DNA from: DATARH01 sp036264235
GTDB lineage: Bacteria; Pseudomonadota; Alphaproteobacteria; ATCC43930; CGMCC-115725
Reading direction: 5' to 3'
Length of the DNA: 11,823 nucleotides
NCBI GenBank assembly: GCA_036264235.1
Contig: DATARH010000241.1
Location: 1 to 11,823 of the forward strand
Part shown: piece by piece, positions 1-6,088 of the stretch
Numbering within the stretch: the stretch's first letter is position 1
How the letters are laid out: the number at the start of each line of letters is the position of its first letter
The notes under the pieces: model-generated
Database searches by the model: none
Seen by the model: only the letters and a program-made list of their open reading frames with translations
Told to the model about the DNA's origin: nothing
Position numbers and translations under genes: made by a program

Positions 1-801
1 CAGCTCGGCGGCAGCCTCACCGATCCCGGCCAAGAGGCTCTTGCGGGCGGCGCCGTCGGGGTTTCGCAAATCCTCGATCAGCTCGCTGGCGCCGCCGAGC
101 ATCGCCCGGGCAATCTCGCGGTTGATCGCCCGCGGCATCCAACGCCGCCGACGTTCCGCCACTGAATCGAGTAGCCGGTCGTGATTGCGCGCCAGGAAAT
201 CGCGGGCGTAATCGAGGGCGCGGTCGAGCACTGCCTCGTGATAACCGGCGGCGGTCAGGACTTGCAGCACCCGCCCGGCGAGGGACGCCAGCGGCGCATC
301 GCGCAATTGCTCGCCCAGGGCGCGGACCACAAAGGCGGCGATTTGGCGGTCGCCGATTGCCTGCAAGACGAAGGGGGCCGCCTTTGCCAATTCGGCGGCT
401 AGGGCGGAGGCGTTGCGGCGTTCCGCCAGCCAATCGGCGACGCGGTCAGCGAGGCGCAGCTCCCGCAATTCGGCGACCAGCAGCTCGCGGGTCAGGAAAT
501 TCCGGTCGAGAAAACGCGCCAGCCCTTCGCCGATCCGGTCCTTGTTGGCCGGCACGATCGCGGTGTGCGGGATCGGCAAGCCGAGCGGATGGCGAAACAA
601 CGCCGTTACCGCGAACCAGTCGGCGAGCCCGCCGACCAGCGCCGCTTCGGCGATCGCTCGCACCAGCATGACCCATTCGCTCGGGCGCGGCACCGCCAGC
701 GTCGCGACGAACACAGCGGCCGCGGCCGCCAGCATGCCGGTCGCCACCGCGCGCGAGCGGCGCAGGCTCTGCCGTTCTGGCTCGGAAGCGTTCGACATCA
801 T
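1..801 (-). CDS. DUF445 family membrane protein (C-terminus cut by window edge)
   Basis: The reverse strand is open from an ATG at 801 to the window edge: 267 codons with no stop, so the 3' end is missing. After a short polar, Arg-rich start there is a hydrophobic segment (about residues 23-40). It is followed by the family hallmark around residues 60-90: a glycine-rich stretch, ADWFAVTALFRHPLG, an IPHT motif and NKDRIGEGLARF. These are typical of DUF445 proteins (YjiN/YheB-like), predicted inner-membrane proteins of unknown biochemical role. The rest is a charged, helical region, as expected for the family. A GAGG sits 6 bases before the ATG at 801; a second ATG follows directly (798). It is divergent from the DUF5132/P-type ATPase operon across 132 bases, so the two may be co-regulated. 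Family assignment is firm; function is unknown. Confidence 0.88.
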   Translation of the reverse strand, partial: MMSNASEPERQSLRRSRAVATGMLAAAAAVFVATLAVPRPSEWVMLVRAIAEAALVGGLADWFAVTALFRHPLGLPIPHTAIVPANKDRIGEGLARFLDRNFLTRELLVAELRELRLADRVADWLAERRNASALAAELAKAAPFVLQAIGDRQIAAFVVRALGEQLRDAPLASLAGRVLQVLTAAGYHEAVLDRALDYARDFLARNHDRLLDSVAERRRRWMPRAINREIARAMLGGASELIEDLRNPDGAARKSLLAGIGEAAAEL

Positions 802-861
802 CGCGATCCTCGTAGCGAACACTGCGCATTTGGATTACGCGAGAAAATTAGCTGCGGCGGT

Positions 862-885
862 GGATCGTCCAATCTAACCGGCGTT
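862..885 (+). promoter_or_regulatory. weak EcfG-like promoter candidate ahead of the DUF5132 operon
   Basis: GGATC (862-866), 15 bases, then CGTT (882-885). The alphaproteobacterial general-stress sigma factor EcfG recognises GGAAC-N16/17-CGTT, so this has one mismatch and a spacer one base short. A start near 892 would give a leader of about 40 bases to the ATG at 934. On its own this is weak; it is listed because a better match lies before the third DUF5132 gene. Confidence 0.2.
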
Positions 886-920
886 TATTCGATGCGGGGG
901 TGTCATACGTTTGTCACAAG

Positions 921-926
921 AAGGAG
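921..926 (+). promoter_or_regulatory. Shine-Dalgarno site of first DUF5132 gene
   Basis: AAGGAG lies 7 bases before the ATG at 934. It is a near-perfect ribosome binding site, the strongest seen in this operon, and it fixes the start: the same frame is open far upstream without another credible start signal. Confidence 0.75.
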
Positions 927-933
927 AACGCAA

Positions 934-1215
934 ATGGCCTTGGTGGAAGACCTCTTCAGAGGCAGCACAGTGACCGGCCTCGCCGTCGGCCTGGGCGCGG
1001 TTCTCCTGGCACCGACAGTCATTCCCGCGGTCGGACGGGTGGTGCGCCCCGCGCTGAAGGCGGCGATCAAGGGTGGCATGGTCTTCTACCGCGAGACGGT
1101 CGCCGAGATCGGTGAAGTCGCGGGCGATCTGTTCGCCGAGGCGCGCGCCGAACTGGAGCACAATGGGCACGATACGTCGCCGGTCGGGCACGGCGGCGGC
1201 AAATCCGGTCACTGA
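934..1215 (+). CDS. DUF5132-type small membrane protein A
   Basis: A 93-residue protein. Residues 12-35 form one Gly/Ala/Val-rich hydrophobic helix. Then comes a conserved basic motif, RPALKAAIKGG (about 38-48), an amphipathic helix with GEVAGDLFAEARAEL (60-74), and a His/Gly-rich tail. This layout (short N-terminus, one membrane helix, RP-x-x-K-x-x-x-K motif, acidic helix) matches DUF5132 proteins, which have no established function. It is the first gene of a rightward operon and ends 3 bases before its paralogue B. The helix block at 60-74 is nearly identical to residues 70-84 of protein B, so the pair is probably an old tandem duplication. I infer a membrane-anchored accessory subunit for the cation pump downstream. 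Confidence 0.8.
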   Translation: MALVEDLFRGSTVTGLAVGLGAVLLAPTVIPAVGRVVRPALKAAIKGGMVFYRETVAEIGEVAGDLFAEARAELEHNGHDTSPVGHGGGKSGH

Positions 1216-1218
1216 CCG

Positions 1219-1569
1219 ATGCAGCAGGATGCCTCGGGCGCGGGCAACGGTTCCCCGCGCCGCTTCCGCACGGTCGCGCTGGCGCTGATGGCTGGTGTCG
1301 CCGGCGGCTTGGTCGCGCCGCTGCTCTATCCGAGCGTCGCGCGCAATGCCCGCCCGGTGACCCGAAAGGCGCTGAAGGTGGGCATGGCCGCCTTCGAGCG
1401 CGGCCGGGAGATCGCCGCCGAACTCGGCGAGCAGGCCGGCGATCTGCTGGCGGAGGCCCGCGCCGAGTACGACGACGAACTCAAGCCGGCATTGACCGAC
1501 GCTGCCGCTGCCGGCGCCAAGGAGGTCGTCAGCCTGCGCGGCTCCGGCCGGGACGGCACCGGCTCGTAA
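1219..1569 (+). CDS. DUF5132-type small membrane protein B
   Basis: A 116-residue protein, paralogous to protein A. Residues 18-40 form a hydrophobic helix after a basic lead (RRFR). The RPVTRKALKVGM segment (45-56) corresponds to the basic motif of A. The amphipathic block GEQAGDLLAEARAEY (70-84) differs from A at only three positions, and a longer acidic and Ala-rich tail follows. The ATG at 1219 lies 3 bases after the stop of A, with no strong ribosome binding site, which suggests translational coupling. Its TAA stop touches the ATG of the next gene (TAAATG). Function unknown; the family is inferred from layout and from similarity to A. Confidence 0.75.
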   Translation: MQQDASGAGNGSPRRFRTVALALMAGVAGGLVAPLLYPSVARNARPVTRKALKVGMAAFERGREIAAELGEQAGDLLAEARAEYDDELKPALTDAAAAGAKEVVSLRGSGRDGTGS

Positions 1570-2121
1570 ATGCCGGACCTCCCGCGCGGGCGCATTAGTC
1601 ACCTTAGCGCTGGGCACCTCAGCGGCGGACGGCTGCGCATCCGCATTCCCGATAAGCGCCGCGACGATGCCTTTTTCCGCACGGTCGCGGAGCGCCTGTC
1701 CGGTTGGGAAACCGTCGACCGCGTCGAGGTCAACCCGCTGACCGCCAGCGTGCTTGTTCATTTCCGCGATGTCGACGCGCTGTTCGCCGAGATGGAGCGG
1801 CGCAATGATCTGTTCGCGTTGGCGGCCGACCCGTCTGCTCTCGCGGAGGAGCATGCTCCGGCCGCGTTGACCGAGAGGTCACGGCGGTTATGGGCCCTCG
1901 CCGACAAGGCATTGCGGCGCTGGAGCGGCGGCTCCACCGATATCCGCAACGCGGCCTTCATGGTGCTGGTCGCGAGCACGCTGTATCAGTTTTGGCGCGG
2001 GCAGGTGGCCCCGCCGGCGCTGACCTCGCTGTGGTACGCCGGCGACATGCTGAGCCTGTGGCGCACGACGGCCGACGAGGCGCCACCCTCCGCGACCGGG
2101 AAGGCGGCGGCCGGAGACTGA
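1570..2121 (+). CDS. HMA_2-like domain protein with C-terminal membrane segment
   Basis: A 183-residue protein. Residues 19-85 look like a ferredoxin-like heavy-metal-associated (HMA_2-type) domain: GGRLRIRIP as strand 1, a helix, then DRVEVNPLTASVLVHF as strands 2-3. The CxxC copper/zinc site of true HMA domains is absent, so metal binding by the usual route is unlikely. A charged linker (90-125) leads to a hydrophobic C-terminus (127-164) containing RGQVAPPALTSLWYA, which looks membrane-embedded. It starts directly on the stop of protein B and ends 48 bases before the GTG of the P-type ATPase, in the same reading frame. The N-terminus of the ATPase is a second copy of the same domain type. 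It probably acts as a docking or regulatory partner of the pump; that role is inference. Confidence 0.72.
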   Translation: MPDLPRGRISHLSAGHLSGGRLRIRIPDKRRDDAFFRTVAERLSGWETVDRVEVNPLTASVLVHFRDVDALFAEMERRNDLFALAADPSALAEEHAPAALTERSRRLWALADKALRRWSGGSTDIRNAAFMVLVASTLYQFWRGQVAPPALTSLWYAGDMLSLWRTTADEAPPSATGKAAAGD

Positions 2122-2169
2122 GCCATTCCCGCAGCAGCCGTACAGCCGATTGAGGTCGCGCCGGTCCAT

Positions 2170-5031
2170 GTGGCGGTGCGCGGCCGCGCCCGCTTCCGCA
2201 TCCCGGCGCTGCGTCGTCAGCCCGGGCTGAAGCACGCCCTCGAAGCCGGCCTTGGAGGCAACGGCATCCGCTCGGTTTCGGCGAGCACCACGACCGGCAC
2301 CGTGCTGGTGCTGTTCGAGCCCAGCCACGCGCTCAGCGAGATCGAGGAACGGGTACGGCAGCTCGCGGCCCGCGGCCCGGAGGCGCGCCCGCCGGCGATC
2401 TTTTCCGAAGCGCCGCGCTGGCATTCGCTCGACGCCTCTCAGGTGCTGGCGAGCTTGGGCGCCGGGCAAGATGGGCTCAGCACCGCGGTTGCCGCTGCAC
2501 AGCTGCGCCGCCATGGCCGCAACGCGCTATGGCGGATCGAGCGCCGCACCGGGCTCGGATGCCTGCTTGGCCAGTTTCGCAATCTGCCCAACGCGCTGCT
2601 CGCCGGCACCGCGGTGCTGTCGCTGATGACCGGCGGCGCGTTCGATGCCGCGATCGTGTTCGCGGTAATCGTCGTCAACGCGATGATCGGCTTCGTCTCG
2701 GAAAGCTGGACCGAACAGACGATCGCTTCGCTCGAGCGCGGTGCCCTGCCAGCCGCTCATGTGCTTCGCGACGGGGTGGAGACGACCGTCGCGGCCGAGG
2801 ACCTGGTCCCGGGCGATGTGATCGTGGTGCACGGCAACGACGCGGTGCCGGCCGATGCGCGGGTCATCGCCGCGGACCGGTTGACCGTGAACGAGGCGAC
2901 GCTGACCGGCGAGAGCCTGCCCGTCGCCAAGGCGCCGAATGTGCTGGCCGCCGCCAACGCGCCGCTCGCCGAGCGCCGCAACATGCTGTACCGCGGCTCG
3001 GTCGTGACCGGCGGTAGCGGCCGCGCCGTTGTCGTCGCCACCGGCGACCGCACCGAGATCGCGCGGGTGCAGGCACTACTCGGCAGCGCAGCCCGGCCGG
3101 AGACACCGCTGCAGGTGCAGCTCGACAATCTCGGCCGGCGGCTCGCCTTTGGCGCCGCCGGGGCGGCGGGGCTGATGTTCGCGATCGGGCTCTTGCGCGG
3201 CCTGCCCGCGCTGATGCTGTTGCGCTCGGCGGTGTCGCTCGGCGTCGCCGCGGTCCCGGAAGGGCTGCCGACGATGGTCACCGCATCCCTGGCGATGGGC
3301 GTTCGCAGGCTGCGCAGCCAAGACCTGCTGGTGCGCCGGCTGGAGGCGATTGAGGGCCTCGGCGCGGTCCGACTCGTCTGTTTCGACAAAACCGGCACCC
3401 TCACCCTGAACCGGATGACGGTGACGCGGCTGCGCTGGAACGGCCACGAGGCGCGGCTCGACAACGATGCGTACCGCGACGGCAGCGGCGCGGCGGTGGC
3501 GCTCGCCGACGAACCTGATTTGCGCCGGCTGCTGGAAATCTGCGTGCTGTGCAACGACGCCGAGCCCGGCAGCACCGGTGGCTCGTCGACCGAAGCGGCG
3601 CTGCTGGAAGCGGCGGACCGCCTGGGGCTCGAGGTCACCCCATTGCGCGATGCCGCGCCGCGGCTCTCGGCAGTCGAGCGCGCCGCCGGCCGGCGCTATA
3701 TGGCGACGGTGCATGCGAGCGCCGACGGCGGCCGGCTGATTGCCGTCAAAGGCGATCCCGAGGAGGTGCTGGCGCTCTGCCGTTACCGCAGCGAGGCCGG
3801 CGAAATCCACGATCTCGCCGAAGGGCGGGCCAAGATAGAGGCCGACAATCTGGCGATGGCCGAGGCCGGGCTGCGGGTCCTCGGCATTGCGTTCCGCCAG
3901 CTTGGGCCCGGTGCGGAGGTCGGTGCGCCGGCCGAAAACCTCGTGTGGCTCGGTCTGGTCGGCATGGCCGATCCGATCCGACGCGGCGCCGCCGAGCTGA
4001 TCGCCGCGTTCCGCCGCGCCGGCATCGCCACCGTCATGCTGACCGGCGATCAGCGCGCGACCGCGCTGGCAATCGCCGGCGAGGTCGGCTTGACGAACGG
4101 CGACGCCGAAGTGGTCGAAGGCGACGCGCTCGATGAGGCGTCGATCGGCTCCGCATCACCGGCGATCTTCGCGCGGCTGACGCCGGCGCAGAAGCTGCAG
4201 GTCGTCGCCGCGCTGCAGCGCTCGGGCCGGCGCGTCGCGATGATCGGTGACGGGGTCAACGACACGCCGGCGCTGAAGGTCGCCGATGTCGGGATCACGC
4301 TTGCGACTTCGGCCACCGATGTCGCTCGCGATATCGCCGACATCGTGTTGCTCGGCGACGATCTGCGGCCGCTGGCGCTGGCCTTCGAGGAAGGCCGCGC
4401 GGTCCATGCCAACCTGCGCCGCGCCGTCCGGTTCCTGATCGCCACCAACCTCAGCGAGATCCTGCTGATGCTGTTCGCCGTCGCGACCGGCCTGACCCGG
4501 CCGCTGACGACGGCGCAGCTGCTCTGGATCAACCTGCTGACCGATGTGTTGCCCGCGGTCGGGCTTTCCCTTGCGCCGGCCGACCCCGAGCTGCTGTCGC
4601 AGGCCGCGGCCGAGCCGGAAGCACCGGTGGTGTCGCGCTCGGACCTGCCGCTGCTGGCGCGGGACGCCGGGCTCCTCGCCGGCAGCGCGTTGGCGGCACA
4701 GGTGCTGAGCGGGATGCGCCGCGGTCCGGCCACGGGAGGATCGGTCGGGTTCGCCAGCCTCGGCATCGGCCAGCTGCTCTACACCCTCGCCTGTGTTCCG
4801 AAATCGCAGCCCGCAGGTGGCACGATGGTTGCCGCGCTCGGCGCCTCGGCAGCAGCGCAGGCCGCCGCGTTATTGCTGCCGGCGCTGCGCGGCATCGTCG
4901 GAATCCGTCTCGGCGCTGCCGATCTGTCGGTTTCCGTGATCGCCGGTCTTGTCCCGCTGGGACTGGTAAGAACGCTCGACGCGGATCGCGCCATTACTCC
5001 TGAGCGAGGTTTGCGACCGCCTCGGCGATGA
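2170..5031 (+). CDS. P-type cation ATPase, Ca2+-pump-like, with N-terminal HMA_2-like domain
   Basis: A 953-residue ion pump counted from the GTG at 2170. Order: degenerate HMA_2-like domain without CxxC (1-55), cation-ATPase N-terminal domain (84-138), M1-M2 (139-177), actuator with TGES (246-249), M3-M4 with PEGLP (363-367), phosphorylation motif DKTGTLT (Asp406), nucleotide-binding KGDPEE (Lys527), TGD (625-627), hinge GDGVND (693-698), then six more likely membrane helices, ten in all. Residues matching SERCA ion ligands are present: Glu364 (M4), Asn760 and Glu763 (M5), Asn788, Thr791 and Asp792 (M6). No equivalent of the M8 glutamate is obvious. This argues for a P2-type Ca2+-like pump and against a P1B heavy-metal pump (no CPC in M4). 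The start is uncertain: the domain's first strand appears to begin upstream, where the frame is open to the stop at 2119 but has only ATT codons (2125, 2149). The 3' end overlaps a convergent gene by 38 bases. The transported ion is not proven. Confidence 0.92.
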   Translation: MAVRGRARFRIPALRRQPGLKHALEAGLGGNGIRSVSASTTTGTVLVLFEPSHALSEIEERVRQLAARGPEARPPAIFSEAPRWHSLDASQVLASLGAGQDGLSTAVAAAQLRRHGRNALWRIERRTGLGCLLGQFRNLPNALLAGTAVLSLMTGGAFDAAIVFAVIVVNAMIGFVSESWTEQTIASLERGALPAAHVLRDGVETTVAAEDLVPGDVIVVHGNDAVPADARVIAADRLTVNEATLTGESLPVAKAPNVLAAANAPLAERRNMLYRGSVVTGGSGRAVVVATGDRTEIARVQALLGSAARPETPLQVQLDNLGRRLAFGAAGAAGLMFAIGLLRGLPALMLLRSAVSLGVAAVPEGLPTMVTASLAMGVRRLRSQDLLVRRLEAIEGLGAVRLVCFDKTGTLTLNRMTVTRLRWNGHEARLDNDAYRDGSGAAVALADEPDLRRLLEICVLCNDAEPGSTGGSSTEAALLEAADRLGLEVTPLRDAAPRLSAVERAAGRRYMATVHASADGGRLIAVKGDPEEVLALCRYRSEAGEIHDLAEGRAKIEADNLAMAEAGLRVLGIAFRQLGPGAEVGAPAENLVWLGLVGMADPIRRGAAELIAAFRRAGIATVMLTGDQRATALAIAGEVGLTNGDAEVVEGDALDEASIGSASPAIFARLTPAQKLQVVAALQRSGRRVAMIGDGVNDTPALKVADVGITLATSATDVARDIADIVLLGDDLRPLALAFEEGRAVHANLRRAVRFLIATNLSEILLMLFAVATGLTRPLTTAQLLWINLLTDVLPAVGLSLAPADPELLSQAAAEPEAPVVSRSDLPLLARDAGLLAGSALAAQVLSGMRRGPATGGSVGFASLGIGQLLYTLACVPKSQPAGGTMVAALGASAAAQAAALLLPALRGIVGIRLGAADLSVSVIAGLVPLGLVRTLDADRAITPERGLRPPRR

Positions 5032-5458
5032 TCGGCCGGTCCCGCGCCGGGAGCCGCTGTGCCTGGTCCGTCAGGGATACTTCCAGCCGTCTAACGTGGT
5101 GGCGATAGCAGCGGCCGCGACCTTCGCTGTCGCCATCCCAGCGCCGCGACCGCCGCCGCGCCCGATGCTTGAAATGCCGGATCCGACGCCGCACCGCCGC
5201 GCCGCGCTCCGCATTATCGGCGGGTTCAGCCAATTCCTCGCGGATCGCGGCGATCGTCGTCTCGACCAGCGACTGAATCAGCTCGGCTTCCGCCTCTTCT
5301 TCGGATTCGGCCAGCAGGGTAATCCCGAATTTGATCGCCGATTTCAGCGCCGGCCGCCATTGCGGCAGCAGCGCCGGCAGGGCAGTGCTGAGCACCGCCG
5401 CCCCGAATACGACGATAACATTCGGCTTGGCCAAATCGTCGAGCATCGCACCCGCCAT
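4994..5458 (-). CDS. DUF5132-like membrane protein C with Arg-rich tail
   Basis: A 154-residue protein, convergent with the ATPase and overlapping its last 38 bases. Residues 12-32 form a hydrophobic helix. RPALKSAIKFG (35-45) matches the basic motif of protein A, and a strongly acidic helix follows (51-78, with ESEEEAEAE). The C-terminal part is unusual: residues 89-125 hold 15 arginines, making a basic block after the acidic one, then a more ordinary helical end (126-154). The start may be the ATG at 5446 (MLDDLAKPN), which aligns better with protein A and leaves a more usual leader after the candidate promoter at 5475-5499. Function unknown; co-localisation suggests the same membrane system as A and B. 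The Arg-rich block could bind nucleic acid or acidic lipid head groups. Confidence 0.7.
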   Translation of the reverse strand: MAGAMLDDLAKPNVIVVFGAAVLSTALPALLPQWRPALKSAIKFGITLLAESEEEAEAELIQSLVETTIAAIREELAEPADNAERGAAVRRRIRHFKHRARRRSRRWDGDSEGRGRCYRHHVRRLEVSLTDQAQRLPARDRPIIAEAVANLAQE

Positions 5459-5474
5459 CGCGTTTGCTCAGTCA

Positions 5475-5499
5475 AACGGCACCGGCGGACAAGGGTTCT
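5475..5499 (-). promoter_or_regulatory. candidate EcfG (general stress) promoter for DUF5132-like gene C
   Basis: Reading the reverse strand, AGAAC (5499-5495) is followed by exactly 16 bases and then CGTT (5478-5475). The alphaproteobacterial EcfG consensus is GGAAC-N16/17-CGTT, so nine bases are examined and only the first differs, with a correct spacer. The start would fall near 5468, just ahead of the ATGs at 5458 and 5446. The match is seen directly; use by EcfG is inference, and the motif is short enough to occur by chance. Confidence 0.4.
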
Positions 5500-5638
5500 T
5501 TCCCGACAGATAGGCGTAAGCACATACTCGGGGTTGTGGAGCCCGCGGGGTCGGCGCTATAACTTGGCTCAACGAAACGCCCCTTCCTCTCACGCTCCTC
5601 CAAGAACGTTTCCGTCCCTCCCCTGCCTTGCCCCAGCG

Positions 5639-6001
5639 ATGCCGGAAAAGCGGATCCTTTTGGTCGAAGACGAGCCCGTAGTCCAACAGATGCTGGGCAT
5701 CGTGCTGCGTGGCGAAGGCTATATCGTCGACGCCGCCTCGACGGTCTCCGAGGCGATGGCGCTGCTGGACCTTCACTCCTATGCGCTGGCGCTCGTCGAT
5801 TGGCGATTGCCGGGTGGCGGGGATGGATTGCTGGTTGCCGACACCGCGGCCGATCTGGGCGCCCGGACGATGGTGATGAGCGGGTATCTGTTCCAGATGC
5901 CGGGGGGCCGCGCCGATCGCCACGAGACGCTGATGAAGCCGGTCCGCCCGGCGGAAATCATCGATGCGGTGATCCGCGCCATCGGCAAGGCCGTCGCCTA
6001 A
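5639..6001 (+). CDS. stand-alone CheY-like response regulator receiver
   Basis: A 120-residue single receiver domain with no output domain. The acidic pocket is Glu10-Asp11 in LLVEDEP, the phospho-acceptor is Asp54 in LALVDWRLP, the switch Ser is Ser81 in VMSGY, and the conserved Lys is Lys100 in LMKP. All catalytic positions are present, so it should be phosphorylated by a histidine kinase, which is not in this window. Such proteins act by protein contact or as phosphate sinks. The frame is open well upstream, but the ATG at 5639 puts MPEKRILLVEDE at the usual receiver N-terminus; no clear ribosome binding site precedes it, the leader being pyrimidine-rich. It is divergent from DUF5132-like gene C (180 bases between starts) and 87 bases ahead of the beta-propeller gene. 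Confidence 0.9.
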   Translation: MPEKRILLVEDEPVVQQMLGIVLRGEGYIVDAASTVSEAMALLDLHSYALALVDWRLPGGGDGLLVADTAADLGARTMVMSGYLFQMPGGRADRHETLMKPVRPAEIIDAVIRAIGKAVA

Positions 6002-6088
6002 GCCCTCCGGGGTCTCCTCTCGCGATTTTGCGGTTTGCCAGCGCCTGCCGCGGCGGCGACAATCGCCGCGCAGCAGCGAGGGAATGCG

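Noticed and set aside
874..1854. 326-codon reverse open frame across the DUF5132 genes
   Set aside because: Shadow of three forward genes with good start placement and paralogous motifs; its own sequence has no domain character.
2119..2121. Selenocysteine-type recoding of TGA between the HMA_2-like gene and the ATPase
   Set aside because: No Cys/Sec-like active-site context and no SECIS-like hairpin recognised; the preceding protein ends naturally here, so only generic readthrough or reinitiation remains possible.
2170..5031. Heavy-metal (copper/zinc) P1B ATPase
   Set aside because: M4 has PEGLP rather than CPC, the N-terminal HMA-like domain lacks CxxC, and M5/M6 carry Ca2+-pump-type residues.
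5096..5638. Upstream extension of the receiver gene (same open frame)
   Set aside because: The extension is antisense to DUF5132-like gene C and Arg/Pro-rich; receiver domains normally start right at MPEKRILLVEDE.
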